Source: JANMDS01 sp031430575 (GTDB lineage: Bacteria; Pseudomonadota; Gammaproteobacteria; Burkholderiales; Casimicrobiaceae). From it: a stretch of 50,889 nucleotides of DNA. Location: positions 1 through 50,889 of the forward strand of contig JANPBT010000029.1 of assembly GCA_031430575.1 (NCBI GenBank), written 5' to 3'. How positions within the stretch are numbered: position 1 is the stretch's first letter; each line of letters begins with the position of its first letter. Under the pieces are notes generated by a model that searched no databases, was not told where the DNA came from, and saw only the letters and a program-made list of their open reading frames with translations. Both the position numbers and the translations under genes were made by a program. Of the stretch, positions 15,794 through 24,667 are shown piece after piece.

Positions 15794-16432
15794 ATGAATA
15801 CGTTCGTGAATAAACCCGCTCTTTTGAATCGCGTCGGCGTACTCGCACTCTGCGCGCTGGCAAGCGGCGCTGTTAGCACCGCATTTGCAAACGTGCAAAT
15901 TGGTCAGGCCGCCCCAGAATTTGCGCTCACTGATGTAAGCGGTAAATCAGTCAAGCTCTCTGATTTCAAAGGTAAGCATGTCGTGCTCGAATGGACGAAC
16001 CCGAAATGTCCGTTTGTTGTGAAGCATTACGGTTCAAAAAATATGCAAACGATTCAGGCGACCTACGCCAAAAAAGGCGTAGTCTGGCTGGCGGTGAGCT
16101 CCACCGCGGTCGGCCATGAAGACTACTTTAAGCCAGCCGATTTCAGCAAACAATTGCAAACTGCTGGCGCGACGACGGACGCGATATTGATGGATGCCGA
16201 TGGCAAAGTGGGTAAAACCTACGGCGCAAAGACAACGCCCCATATGTACATCGTCGATCCGCAAGGCACGCTTGTATACGCGGGTGGCATCGACGACAAA
16301 CGCTCGGCAAATCCGGCGGATATCGCAAGCTCAAAAAATTACGTGCGTGCTGCGCTCGACGAAGCATTAGCTGGCAAGCCGATCTCCGTTGCCACATCAA
16401 CGCCCTATGGTTGCAGCGTGAAATACAACTAA
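15794..16432 (+). CDS. Exported AhpC/TSA-like redoxin
   Basis: This 212-residue protein has a signal peptide (cleavage near TAFA at about residue 33) and a peroxiredoxin-like fold: APEFALTDVSGKSVKLSDFKGKHVVLEW, quoted by its start APEFALTDVSGKSVKLS. NPKCPFVVKHYGS carries a single Cys in place of a CxxC pair. Later segments WLAVSS, GKTYGAKTTPHMYIVD and LVYAGGIDD match the thioredoxin-family redoxins that often sit near copper or cytochrome genes. It is probably a periplasmic peroxidase or thiol protein. It lies 80 bases after apbE and probably has its own promoter. Confidence 0.85.
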   Translation: MNTFVNKPALLNRVGVLALCALASGAVSTAFANVQIGQAAPEFALTDVSGKSVKLSDFKGKHVVLEWTNPKCPFVVKHYGSKNMQTIQATYAKKGVVWLAVSSTAVGHEDYFKPADFSKQLQTAGATTDAILMDADGKVGKTYGAKTTPHMYIVDPQGTLVYAGGIDDKRSANPADIASSKNYVRAALDEALAGKPISVATSTPYGCSVKYN

Positions 16433-16440
16433 TTTCACCC

Positions 16441-16491
16441 TACCTGCGGCGCAGATTTGGGCTATTTTGAGCCCATTCTGCGCCGCAGGTA
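16441..16491. repeat. Inverted repeat pair forming a long hairpin after the redoxin gene
   Basis: The copies at 16441-16453 (+) and 16479-16491 (-) are extended by GGGCT/AGCCC, so the arms are about 22 bases with few mismatches around a short loop. The pair lies 8 bases past the redoxin stop and opposite the end of mfd. It is a likely terminator or transcript-stabilising stem, like paired uptake sequences in Neisseria. Confidence 0.88.
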
Positions 16492-16496
16492 TCTAT

Positions 16497-16523
16497 AGAA
16501 AAGCGTCTGATCGACGCTTTTTA
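16497..16523. terminator. Bidirectional Rho-independent terminator between redoxin gene and mfd
   Basis: AAGCGTC (16501-16507), loop TGATC and GACGCTT (16513-16519) form the stem, followed by TTTTTA on the plus strand. The complementary AAAA run on the other side gives a T-run for the minus strand. It serves both convergent genes. Confidence 0.8.
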
Positions 16524-16531
16524 TATTTGCG

Positions 16532-19500
16532 CTACGCCAAAGCGCGAAAAAATTCTTTGAGCTGCATGACTTGATCAGCGAGCGCTTTTGCCGGTCGCTC
16601 AATACGCAATTTATCAGGGCCCGCAAAGCGATAGCGTCCATCTTTTTGCACGAGATGGATCAAGCGTATCGGCTCAAAGCCTGGCTTTTTTGTAAAGTGA
16701 ATCACGCTACGCGCCAACGCACTATCGACTTTGCGAATGCCGAGCGGCTTAGCAATCATACGGATTTCGTGGGCCGAGACGAGTGCTTGCGTTTGCTTGG
16801 GCATTTCGCCGAAGCGGTCAATGAGCTCTTCTTTCAAATCGCTCAGATCCGTTGGCGATTCACAATTGGCCAAGCGTTTGTAAAGCACTAATCGCTCGTG
16901 TACATCAGGGCAATAATCATTGGGTAACAACGCTGGCGTATGCAGATTAACCTCGATGGAAACCCCTAACGGATCATCCATATCGGGCTCTTTGCCCGCC
17001 TTCAGCGCCTTTACCGCCTGACTGAGCATTTCAGAAAAAAGTGTGAACCCGACTTCTTGCATTTCCCCCGATTGCTTATCACCCAGCACTTCACCCGCGC
17101 CGCGAATTTCCAGATCGTGCATCGCTAAGAAAAACCCAGAGCCCAGCTCTTCCATCATGCTGATGGCTTCGAGCCGCTTTTTGGCATTTGCCGAGAGCGC
17201 ATCGGTTGGCGGAGTCAATAAGTATGCAAACGCTTGATGATGCGAACGACCCACACGCCCACGCAGTTGATGCAATTGGGCAAGCCCAAATTTATCGGCG
17301 CGATTGATGATGATGGTATTTGCGCTGGCAACGTCAATGCCGGTTTCGATGATCGTTGAGCAGAGCAAAATCTGAAAGCGCTGTTGGTAAAAATCCCGCA
17401 TCACTGATTCGAGCTCACGCTCGCCCATTTGCCCGTGGCCAACGCGAATGCGGGCCTCGGGCAGCAGTACTTCGAGCCGCTGCAATTGGTTTTGAATCGT
17501 CGCAATATCGTTATGCAAAAAATAGATCTGCCCGCCGCGCTTCATTTCGCGCAGCGCGGCTTCGCGCACGATGCCTTCTGAGTAAGGGGTGACAAAAGTT
17601 TTGATGGCTAAACGCTTTTGCGGTGCCGTGGCAATCACGCTGAAATCGCGCAGCCCTTCCATGCTCATCGCCAGCGTACGCGGGATTGGCGTAGCGGTGA
17701 GTGTGAGCACATCGACCTCGGCGCGCAGCCGCTTCATTTGCTCTTTTTGCCGGACGCCAAAGCGATGCTCCTCATCGATAATGACCAAGCCCAAGCGCTT
17801 GAACTTTACATCGGGCTGGATGAGCTTATGCGTGCCGATCACTAAATCGACCGTGCCATTGGCCAAGCCCTCCATCGCCGCTTCGATTTCTTTAGCGTTA
17901 CGAAAACGCGAGAGCTCGGCGATTTTCACGGGAAATTCAGAGAGCCGATCAGTGAATGTTTGGTAGTGCTGCTCGGCGAGCAGCGTGGTCGGCACTAGAA
18001 GCGCGACTTGCCGACCATCCATGAGTGCTACGAATGCAGCCCGCAACGCAACTTCAGTTTTGCCAAACCCAACGTCGCCGCAGACCAGCCGATCCATCGG
18101 CTTATCAGAAATCAAATCTTGAATGACGGCGTGAATCGCTGCGGATTGATCCGCCGTTTCTTCAAAAGGAAAGCCCGCTGCGAAGGCTTCATAGGAGTGA
18201 CCATCCCACTTGCAGGCCATCCCTTTGCGGGCAGCGCGTTGGGCATATAAATTGAGCAGCTCAGCGGCGGTATCGCGCGCTTGGGTGGCCGCCTTGCGCT
18301 TGGCTTTTTCCCACTGCCCGGAGCCCAGCGTATGCAATGGCGCATGCTCGGGGTCCGTGCCCGAGTAACGGGAAATTAAATGCAGCGCGCCCACGGGCAC
18401 ATAGAGCTTGGCATCGTTGGAATAATCGATTTGCAAAAACTCGCTCGCGCCATCGCCCATATCGAGACTGACCAAGCCCAGATAGCGGCCAATGCCATGC
18501 TCTTGATGCACCACAGGATCGCCGACTTTGACCTCGGATAAATCCTTGAGCATGCTATCAACGTTGGTCTGCGCATTGCGCTTGCGCTGGGCGCGCCGGG
18601 CGGCGCTGGCATAAAGCTCAGTCTCGGTAATGACCGAAATCTGCGCCGCAGGTATGCCGAACCCAGCATAAAGCGGCGCGGTAATCAGTGCCAGCTTGGC
18701 CTTGCTTGCAATTGCGGCCGCGAGATCATCAAATACCTGCGGCGCAATATCGTTCTCGCGCAAAAGCGAGGCGATGGTTTCGCGACGGCCATTGGATTCC
18801 GCGCAAACAATCACTTGCGCTTTGTTGGCGGCAACAAACGCGGCAAGCGCTGTGAGCGGTCGCTCGGCTTTGCGATCAACGGCGACGATAGGCAACGCGG
18901 TGGTGATCGGCGCGGGCGCGTCTTCTCCAGAACGAAATTGCACGCGGGAATACGGCTTGAGCGCACCCATGAGCGCATCGCAGGGCATGAAAAGCTGCGC
19001 CGGCGGTAAGCAAGGCCGGCCAGGATCACCACGCAATAATTTATAGCGGGCTTGGGTATCGGCATCGAATTGCGTGAGTGCTGCGAAAAGATCGCCATGC
19101 TCAATGGTCACGGTGTTGGCAGGCAGGTAATCAAATAGTGTCGCCATTTCATTGAAGAAAAGTGGTGCGAAATATTCGATACCACCAGCGATGACGCCGT
19201 TGCCAATATCTTTATAAAGCGCGCAACGCGATGGATCACCTTCAAATACTTCTCGAAACTTTTTGCGAAAAAATGTGCGTCCCGCTTCGTCGGAAGGAAA
19301 CTCGCGCGACGGCAGTAAGCGGATTTCATTGACGGGGAAAAGCGTGCGCTGGGAATCGGCATCAAATTGCTTGATGCTCTCAATCTCATCGTCAAACAAA
19401 TCGATCCGATAGGGCAATATTGCCCCCATCGGGAACAAATCAATCAAGCCGCCGCGCACGCAATACTCGCCCGGCGCGACCACTTGCGTTACGTGGGCAT

Positions 19501-19993
19501 AGCCAGCAGTGGTAAGCTGCGCGCGCAACGCGTCAACGTCGAGCCGCTGCTTGGTCTTGAGCATGAACGTATAAGCAGCATGAAACGACGCCGGCGCAAG
19601 CCGATGGCTGGCAGTGGTCACGGGGATGATAAACACTTCCGTTTGCCGCTGGGTCAATCGATACATTGACAGCAGCCGCTCGCCCACCAAATCTTGATGG
19701 GGAGAGAAGTGATCGTAGGGCAAGGTTTCCCAATCGGGAAACAAATCGACGGCCAACGAAGGCGCAAACCAGCGCACTTCTTCAGCAAGCCGATGGGCGA
19801 TCTGGGCATCGGCGCACAGCACGGCGCAAAGCCTTTTACCTGCGGCGCAGTTTTGGGCAATTTGGGCAATTGCGAGGGCATCTGCCGAGCCCTGCATCAC
19901 GGGCAAATAACGCACTTGCCCGGGGGGTGCAAGTGCGGGTAACGCTAAACCAATGGAAATAGGCAAACCGAAACGGACGCGCGATCGCGTCAC
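16532..19993 (-). CDS. mfd: Transcription-repair coupling factor Mfd
   Basis: This 1153-residue protein removes stalled RNA polymerase at DNA lesions and recruits UvrA. The order is a UvrB-like N-terminal module, an RNA-polymerase-interacting domain beginning KVGDPVVHQEHGIGRYLGL, a RecG-like translocase with Walker A GDVGFGKTEVA and DEEH box IIDEEHRFGV, motif LTATPIPRTL, then the C-terminal TRCF domain. The length fits the family. The start appears to be a GTG at 19993. Three dispersed repeats lie inside it, reading IPAAQIS, IAPQV and NCAAGK, all in the non-catalytic N-terminal 470 residues. Confidence 0.96.
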   Translation of the reverse strand: MTRSRVRFGLPISIGLALPALAPPGQVRYLPVMQGSADALAIAQIAQNCAAGKRLCAVLCADAQIAHRLAEEVRWFAPSLAVDLFPDWETLPYDHFSPHQDLVGERLLSMYRLTQRQTEVFIIPVTTASHRLAPASFHAAYTFMLKTKQRLDVDALRAQLTTAGYAHVTQVVAPGEYCVRGGLIDLFPMGAILPYRIDLFDDEIESIKQFDADSQRTLFPVNEIRLLPSREFPSDEAGRTFFRKKFREVFEGDPSRCALYKDIGNGVIAGGIEYFAPLFFNEMATLFDYLPANTVTIEHGDLFAALTQFDADTQARYKLLRGDPGRPCLPPAQLFMPCDALMGALKPYSRVQFRSGEDAPAPITTALPIVAVDRKAERPLTALAAFVAANKAQVIVCAESNGRRETIASLLRENDIAPQVFDDLAAAIASKAKLALITAPLYAGFGIPAAQISVITETELYASAARRAQRKRNAQTNVDSMLKDLSEVKVGDPVVHQEHGIGRYLGLVSLDMGDGASEFLQIDYSNDAKLYVPVGALHLISRYSGTDPEHAPLHTLGSGQWEKAKRKAATQARDTAAELLNLYAQRAARKGMACKWDGHSYEAFAAGFPFEETADQSAAIHAVIQDLISDKPMDRLVCGDVGFGKTEVALRAAFVALMDGRQVALLVPTTLLAEQHYQTFTDRLSEFPVKIAELSRFRNAKEIEAAMEGLANGTVDLVIGTHKLIQPDVKFKRLGLVIIDEEHRFGVRQKEQMKRLRAEVDVLTLTATPIPRTLAMSMEGLRDFSVIATAPQKRLAIKTFVTPYSEGIVREAALREMKRGGQIYFLHNDIATIQNQLQRLEVLLPEARIRVGHGQMGERELESVMRDFYQQRFQILLCSTIIETGIDVASANTIIINRADKFGLAQLHQLRGRVGRSHHQAFAYLLTPPTDALSANAKKRLEAISMMEELGSGFFLAMHDLEIRGAGEVLGDKQSGEMQEVGFTLFSEMLSQAVKALKAGKEPDMDDPLGVSIEVNLHTPALLPNDYCPDVHERLVLYKRLANCESPTDLSDLKEELIDRFGEMPKQTQALVSAHEIRMIAKPLGIRKVDSALARSVIHFTKKPGFEPIRLIHLVQKDGRYRFAGPDKLRIERPAKALADQVMQLKEFFRALA
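18642..18654 (-). repeat. Dispersed 13-bp repeat inside mfd (reads GIPAAQIS)
   Basis: Exact copy with GATTT flank in gene sense, in the N-terminal half of mfd before the RNA-polymerase-interacting domain. Confidence 0.9.
18734..18746 (+). repeat. Dispersed 13-bp repeat inside mfd (reads IAPQV)
   Basis: Exact copy 79 bases from the previous one and in opposite orientation, so these two form a further inverted pair within coding DNA. Confidence 0.9.
19837..19849 (+). repeat. Dispersed 13-bp repeat inside mfd (reads NCAAGK)
   Basis: Exact copy near codon 50 of mfd. Confidence 0.9.
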
Positions 19994-20038
19994 CTCAATA
20001 ACAACTGAACGCCAGATTATAAAAGTCTACAGCTCAGT

Positions 20039-21895
20039 CTAGGCGAGGGATTTAGAAATCGCGGCCAATAGCTGCGCTGACGACGCAGGCTTGGAGAGCA
20101 CTGTGATGCGATCGGGCAGCGGTAAATCGCGGCCCATGGCATCAAAAAGCATCGCGTCTCCGGTCAGCAAAACCGCAGGAATGATCTGCTTGGCCTGCGC
20201 CCGCAGCCCAGCGATGAGCTCCAAGCCGTTGCCTTCGTCGGCGCCGAGCCGGTAATCGGAGACGATCAACACCGGCGGCGTTCCTCGCACGACCATCATC
20301 GTAAATGCTGCGATTGCATCACTGGCGCGGGCGGCGGGGTAGACCGTGCAGCCCATGAGCTCGAGCGCAGTCATCGTTGCCTCGAGCGATTCAACTTCAT
20401 CATCGATCAGCAAAACCGGCGCGTTACTCGGAATTTTTTGCGCCGCGCGCTCGGGCTTGGGCTTTATCTCCTCTGCCGTTGCCGCAGGCCTGCGCACCAT
20501 CGGCACCGAGACTGTAAACACCGTGCCGACGCCTGGGCGTGAGCGCAGCGCGACCGGATGATCAAGCAAATGCCCCAAGCGCTGCACGATCGCAAGCCCA
20601 AGCCCCAGCCCTTTGCGACGATCCCGCTCCGGGTTGCTGAGCTGCACAAATTCTTGGAAAATCACCTCGTGTTTGTCTTCGGGGATGCCTTCTCCAGTAT
20701 CCCAAATTTCGATGCGCGCGCGGGCACCGTGCGTCCGCACGCCGACCAAAACGCCGCCACGCGTGGTGTAGCGGATCGCATTTGACACTAGGTTGGCCAA
20801 AATGCGCTCAAGCAGCGCAAGATCAGAGAGCACCCACACATCACTCCCACGCACCCGCAGGCTGAGTCCTTTTTCAGCGGCCTCCGCTGCGAAGCGTGCC
20901 TCAAGCGTTGATAGCAAGGGCGCTAACGCGAAGCGCGCTCGCCTAGGCGTAACCGTCGCACTATCTAGGCGCGAGACATCGAGCAAGCTTTCAAATAGCG
21001 CATCAAGTGATTTCACAGATTGATCGACTTTTTGCAGTAAGCCATCGACCTCGCGATCCTGATTGCGCCCGCGTGCAGCTTCTAAAAAAAGCGCGAGTGA
21101 ATGCATCGGTTGCCGCAAATCATGGCTGGCTGCGGCGAGAAATCGGGTCTTATCGCTGCTGGATCGCTCGGCGCTGACGCGCAACACTTCGCTCTCATTT
21201 TGCGCGGCAACGGCATGGGCGCGCGCGGTCTCTGCTTGCGATTGCTCAAAGCGCAGCTGCTCGGTCGTGCGCTCCAACTCAAACTTGCGACGGCTCGCAT
21301 CAACGAGCCAATGGTTGAGCCGCCGCCCCGACTGCAAAATCATAAGCCACCCCACGAGCAGGCCGATGCCAAGCCAACGCGAACGCGTATCAGGCTCCAA
21401 AATAAACAAAATTGCCAGCGGAATCAACGCCGCGCAAACGAACGCCACAAACGAGGGGAAAAACGCAATCGAAGTCGTTGCCGCACCGATGCTCAGCGCG
21501 CACAGCAGCGCCAAAATGAGACAGCGCCCGCCAAAATCAAGATGCGGGAAAAATAAAATCGCGCCCAATGCCCAGCTCAAGCTGCGCAACACCGCAAACA
21601 GCGTGAGCAGGCGCGCCATGGTAGTGGTGTTGGCGGGATTTTCTGCGCGCCCACGCCCCAGCCGCATCAAGAATGCCGAGATGATGAGCATCGCGACGTG
21701 ATACCCGGCCCAGAACGTAAGCTTTTGCACCGGCACATCGCCGCGCACTGCAAAAAAGAGCACCAGCCCGGCGACGGTTTGCGCGGCCAAAATCGGCCCA
21801 GTCATCGCAAAACCGGTACGTACGGTATCCCAAAGCACCAATTGCTGGGTATCTGGGGGCGGCAAAATGCGCTCTGTCATCGGGGACGTGCTCAT
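20039..21895 (-). CDS. Hybrid sensor histidine kinase / response regulator
   Basis: This 618-residue protein has several N-terminal transmembrane helices (about residues 28-190). A coiled-coil-like linker leads to a HisKA domain with the phospho-acceptor His in AAASHDLRQPMHSLALF (about residue 260). A HATPase_c domain follows (NLVSNAIRYTTRGG, DTGEGIPEDKHEVIFQEF, GLGLGLAIV). The C-terminal receiver domain has LLIDDE, the phosphorylated Asp in LIVSDYRLG and LSKPAS. No separate response regulator or output-domain gene is adjacent, so the partner is elsewhere. It is divergent from ssrA. Confidence 0.92.
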   Translation of the reverse strand: MSTSPMTERILPPPDTQQLVLWDTVRTGFAMTGPILAAQTVAGLVLFFAVRGDVPVQKLTFWAGYHVAMLIISAFLMRLGRGRAENPANTTTMARLLTLFAVLRSLSWALGAILFFPHLDFGGRCLILALLCALSIGAATTSIAFFPSFVAFVCAALIPLAILFILEPDTRSRWLGIGLLVGWLMILQSGRRLNHWLVDASRRKFELERTTEQLRFEQSQAETARAHAVAAQNESEVLRVSAERSSSDKTRFLAAASHDLRQPMHSLALFLEAARGRNQDREVDGLLQKVDQSVKSLDALFESLLDVSRLDSATVTPRRARFALAPLLSTLEARFAAEAAEKGLSLRVRGSDVWVLSDLALLERILANLVSNAIRYTTRGGVLVGVRTHGARARIEIWDTGEGIPEDKHEVIFQEFVQLSNPERDRRKGLGLGLAIVQRLGHLLDHPVALRSRPGVGTVFTVSVPMVRRPAATAEEIKPKPERAAQKIPSNAPVLLIDDEVESLEATMTALELMGCTVYPAARASDAIAAFTMMVVRGTPPVLIVSDYRLGADEGNGLELIAGLRAQAKQIIPAVLLTGDAMLFDAMGRDLPLPDRITVLSKPASSAQLLAAISKSLA

Positions 21896-21965
21896 TTGCG
21901 TTATTATTCGTCAAAGCGCGTCAATATGCCTCTTACTTTTGGGGGATACGGGCAAACTGAAGTAG

Positions 21966-21978
21966 TACCTGCGGCGCA
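21966..21978 (+). repeat. Dispersed 13-bp repeat upstream of ssrA
   Basis: Exact copy ending 26 bases before the 5' end of mature tmRNA, so it lies within or next to the ssrA promoter. Confidence 0.9.
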
Positions 21979-22004
21979 GTTTTAAGGCATTTCCAACGAT
22001 TTCC

Positions 22005-22366
22005 GGGGCCGACCTGGTTTCGACGGGGACACTGAAGCAGCGCGGGGCATGCCGAGGGGTTACACCTCGTAAATCCGTAGCAAAAAATTTAACTGCTAAC
22101 GACTCTAGTTACGCACTCGCCGCTTAATCGCGCGCGAGCCTTGCACTAAGCTGCGTGTAGTTTAGGTGGGGTAACCCACAGCAAGGTCATTCTCACACGA
22201 GTAGGTCAGACGGATGCTGCCGACGTCTGGCCGAAATTTAGGGAGCTGGCATCTTCGTAGCTTGCGGCTTGGCGACGAATGTGTGAGATCAAATAAGACC
22301 GCTAAGCATGTAGGCCTGTCTGTGAATGGTTTTCGGACGGGGGTTCAATTCCCCCCGGCTCCACCA
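22005..22366 (+). ncRNA. ssrA: Transfer-messenger RNA (tmRNA), one-piece
   Basis: The 5' end GGGGCCGACCTGGTTTCGAC and the 3' end GGTTCAATTCCCCCCGGCTC plus CACCA form the tRNA-like half. The tag reading frame at 22095-22127 encodes ANDSSYALAA followed by TAA, close to the ANDxxxALAA tags of other betaproteobacteria. tmRNA with SmpB rescues stalled ribosomes and tags the unfinished protein for degradation. The 3' end is the integration site of the island that follows. Confidence 0.96.
22348..22366 (+). other. attL: 19-bp direct repeat at the ssrA 3' end
   Basis: ATTCCCCCCGGCTCCACCA is identical to 30388-30406. It marks the left junction of the island and is the last 19 bases of tmRNA, so integration leaves the RNA intact. 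Confidence 0.9.
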
Positions 22367-22400
22367 TTTTGATGTTTTATGTAGTCCAATGCAGTACGAG

Positions 22401-22426
22401 AAACCCGCCTAAGTGCGGGTTTTTTA
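22401..22426 (+). terminator. Terminator now serving ssrA, supplied by the island
   Basis: AAACCCGC (22401-22408) pairs with GCGGGTTT (22415-22422), followed by a T-run. It lies inside the island just beyond attL; the presumed original ssrA terminator is at 30434-30464. Confidence 0.82.
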
Positions 22427-22480
22427 TTGCCTTTTTGTCTTTTGCCGGGTAATATCGTCCAACAACATCCAGAAAATAAC

Positions 22481-22556
22481 TGGGGTAACTTTGGGGGTAA
22501 CTCACCTACCCCAAAAACAGTTACCCCACTTTTGACTGAAATGCGTTACCCCACAT
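22481..22556. repeat. Cluster of GGGGTAAC sites, candidate integrase arm-type sites (left)
   Basis: The 24 bases from 22481 to 22504 (TGGGGTAACTTTGGGGGTAA then CTCA) recur exactly at 30311-30334 near the other end. Two inverted GTTACCCC copies follow here near 22520 and 22545, plus a partial CTACCCC. Repeated short sites at both ends of an element are typical of arm-type integrase or excisionase sites. Confidence 0.65.
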
Positions 22557-22578
22557 AGCTAACTGCCCGAGCAAGCCC

Positions 22579-23784
22579 ATGCCCTTGACCGACACCGCCA
22601 CGCGCACCGCCAAACCCAAAGCCAAGCCGTACAAGATGTTTGATGGCAATGGTTTGTTCATGATCGTTACGCCTACAGGCGGTAAATGGTGGCGCGTGAA
22701 ATATCGGTTTGACGCTAAAGAAAAGCTTCTATCCGTCGGCACTTACCCCGACACCACATTGAAGCAAGCGCGTGAACAACGCGACGCAGCGCGGGCCTTG
22801 GTTGCGCAGGGCATAGACCCGAGCGCGCAGCGGGTAAGCGAGAAGGCCACGCGGCACGAAAGCGCGGCCAATAGTTTTGAGGCGATTGCGCGGGAATGGG
22901 TGTTGATCGTTGGCAAAACCAAAACGCCCGAATACACGCAACGCATCCTGCGCCGAATGGAGAACGATATTTTTCCCGCAATCGGTAGCAAACCTATCGT
23001 AGACATTAAGCCAGCAGAAGTATTAAAAGCGGTTAGGAAAATTGAATCACGGGGCACGTTTGAAACCGCACATAGAGCGCTGGGAGAGTGCGGGCGGGTG
23101 TTTCGCTACGCAGTGTCTTCGCAACGCGCGGAACGCGACGTAACGGCAGATTTACGCGGCGCACTACAACCCGTGAAGCCCACGCACTTTGCGGCCATGA
23201 CCGAACCCAAAGCCGTAGGCGAATTGTTGCGGGCAATCTACGACTATCAAGGAAGCCCGCCCGTCGCTGCCGCGCTCAAGATTGCGCCGCAGGTATTTGT
23301 GCGCCCCGGCGAGCTGCGGCGCATGGAGTGGGAGCACATCAATTTCGACACAAAGGAATGGCGCTATCTCGTTACCAAAACCCAAACCGAACATATCGTG
23401 CCTCTATCGAAGCAAGTGATCGAAATACTGAAAGAGCTTAAACGCCTCACCGGGCACGGGCACTACGTGTTTCCAAGCCAACGCGCGGGCGGTAGACCCA
23501 TGAGCGATAACGCCATACTCGCCGCCTTTCGGCGCATGGGTATCGGCAAAGACGAAATGAGCGGCCACGGATTTAGGGCAGTGGCGCGCACTATCTTGGA
23601 TGAAGTCTTAGGCGTGCGCCCTGATTTGATCGAGCACCAACTTGCCCACGCTGTGAAAGACGCAAACGGAAGGGCTTACAACCGCACCAGTCATTTGCCT
23701 GAGCGCAAAAAAATGATGCAGCAGTGGGCGGATTACTTGGACACGTTACGTATCGGCGCAGAAGTAGTCGCGATTCGCGCGTGA
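22579..23784 (+). CDS. P4-type tyrosine integrase
   Basis: This 401-residue protein has an N-terminal arm-binding domain (PLTDTATRTAKPKAKPYKMFDGNGLFM), a central core-binding domain and a C-terminal catalytic domain. The catalytic residues are visible: Arg in FVRPGELRRMEW, the His-x-x-Arg box HGFRAVART, the following His in IEHQLAH and the presumed nucleophile Tyr in GRAYNRTSHL. It inserts and excises the island at ssrA. It is the first gene inside attL and faces into the element. A repeat copy encodes IAPQV just before the catalytic Arg (residue 235). Confidence 0.94.
   Translation: MPLTDTATRTAKPKAKPYKMFDGNGLFMIVTPTGGKWWRVKYRFDAKEKLLSVGTYPDTTLKQAREQRDAARALVAQGIDPSAQRVSEKATRHESAANSFEAIAREWVLIVGKTKTPEYTQRILRRMENDIFPAIGSKPIVDIKPAEVLKAVRKIESRGTFETAHRALGECGRVFRYAVSSQRAERDVTADLRGALQPVKPTHFAAMTEPKAVGELLRAIYDYQGSPPVAAALKIAPQVFVRPGELRRMEWEHINFDTKEWRYLVTKTQTEHIVPLSKQVIEILKELKRLTGHGHYVFPSQRAGGRPMSDNAILAAFRRMGIGKDEMSGHGFRAVARTILDEVLGVRPDLIEHQLAHAVKDANGRAYNRTSHLPERKKMMQQWADYLDTLRIGAEVVAIRA
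23283..23295 (-). repeat. Dispersed 13-bp repeat inside the integrase gene (reads IAPQV)
   Basis: Exact copy within island DNA, next to the conserved FVRPGELR catalytic segment. Confidence 0.9.
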
Positions 23785-23804
23785 AGCAAGTTACATTTTG
23801 ACTA

Positions 23805-23847
23805 TTGACGGCATATACGCTTTAGACGTATAATCCCAATGTATACG
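23805..23847 (+). promoter_or_regulatory. Promoter and operator of the RelE/NadS-type module
   Basis: TTGACG (23805-23810), 18-bp spacer, TATAAT (23829-23834). Half-sites TATACG (23814), CGTATA (23827) and TATACG (23842) overlap the -10 and form inverted repeats, as expected for repression by the antitoxin. Confidence 0.7.
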
Positions 23848-23861
23848 GCGCAATAATATCT

Positions 23862-24173
23862 ATGCACTTCACGTTTATCGAAGTTCCACCATTTGCGAAA
23901 GCGTTGCCCCAATACATGAGCGACGATGAGTATGCCGGGCTACAAAATTATCTCAACGCAAACCCGCAGGCAGGCGACGTAATCCCACAAAGCGACGGCT
24001 GTCGAAAGCTTAGATGGTCGCGCCCCGGTATGGGTAAGAGAGGCGGCGTTCGTGTTATTTACTACTTGCAGTTGCAAGATGGGCGCATAGTATTGATAGC
24101 GATTTACGGTAAATCTGATACCGACAACATTGCGCCGCAGGTATTGCGAGCAATCAAGGAGAAATTCGAATGA
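23862..24173 (+). CDS. RelE/HigB-like toxin
   Basis: This 103-residue protein has the RelE-superfamily pattern. A helical N-terminus includes SDDEYAGLQNYLNANP, followed by the core GCRKLRWSRPGMGKRGGVRVIYYL and the strand IVLIAIYGK. Relatives are ribosome-dependent mRNA endonucleases. It is the first gene of a two-gene module with the toxin upstream of the antitoxin. It overlaps the antitoxin start by four bases (ATGA). A repeat copy encodes NIAPQVL near the C-terminus. Confidence 0.85.
   Translation: MHFTFIEVPPFAKALPQYMSDDEYAGLQNYLNANPQAGDVIPQSDGCRKLRWSRPGMGKRGGVRVIYYLQLQDGRIVLIAIYGKSDTDNIAPQVLRAIKEKFE
24131..24143 (-). repeat. Dispersed 13-bp repeat inside the toxin gene (reads NIAPQVL)
   Basis: Exact copy in island DNA, ten codons before the toxin stop. 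Confidence 0.9.
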
Positions 24174-24574
24174 AATCTTTCCCCGTAAAAAAAGCACCTG
24201 CCGCGCCCCGTAAAAAAGCGCGGGACTTAAATGCTGAACTTGTTGGCTACCTCGCCAGCGTGGAAAAAGATAAATCCCCAGTCATCGCCCGAAAGACTGA
24301 ATTTGCAACGCAACGCGATGGGCGCGTAACCCGAACCATCACAACCGCCAGCGGACGTATTGTGCGCAAGCAAACCCTAACTGACGCAGCATCGGCGCGA
24401 TTGCAAAGTGGCATGACGCAGGCGCAATTTGCAGCGTTAATGGGCGTATCGCTTCGCACATTGCAAGAATGGGAGCAAGGCCGCAAAGACCCGTCCGGCG
24501 CGGCGAAAACCTTACTTGCTATCGCGATGCGTAGGCCGGATGTTTTGCTGGAAATTGATGCGCCCACGCTTTGA
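24170..24574 (+). CDS. HTH antitoxin (NadS-like) of the RelE-type module
   Basis: This 134-residue protein has a basic N-terminus and an XRE helix-turn-helix near residues 80-125 (SGMTQAQFAALMGVSLRTLQEWEQGRKDPSGAAKTLL, quoted by its parts TQAQFAALMGVS and TLQEWEQGRKDPSG). NadS-type antitoxins bind the toxin and repress the shared promoter, consistent with the TATACG half-sites upstream. Start and stop fit a coupled operon with the toxin gene. The N-terminal extension before the HTH is longer than in many relatives. Confidence 0.85.
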   Translation: MKSFPVKKAPAAPRKKARDLNAELVGYLASVEKDKSPVIARKTEFATQRDGRVTRTITTASGRIVRKQTLTDAASARLQSGMTQAQFAALMGVSLRTLQEWEQGRKDPSGAAKTLLAIAMRRPDVLLEIDAPTL

Positions 24575-24577
24575 AAG

Positions 24578-24664
24578 ATGCAAACGGGCGAGGATAAACG
24601 CACGCAAGCGGCAGACATAACAACCGCGCAGCGACGTTGGACGGATTGGCAGAAAAGGAAATAA
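24578..24664 (+). pseudogene. C-terminal remnant of an HI1419-type RelE/ParE toxin
   Basis: The 28 codons before TAA at 24662 read GEDKRTQAADITTAQ then RRWTDWQKRK. This matches the C-terminus typical of addiction-module killer proteins of the HI1419 family (GGDKxTQxxDIxxAxxxWxxW). The rest of the toxin is missing; the frame is preceded by the stop codon of the NadS-type gene. Three bases separate it from the antidote gene, the normal spacing in intact modules. It therefore looks like a module whose toxin was cut away. Confidence 0.6.
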
Positions 24665-24667
24665 GCG

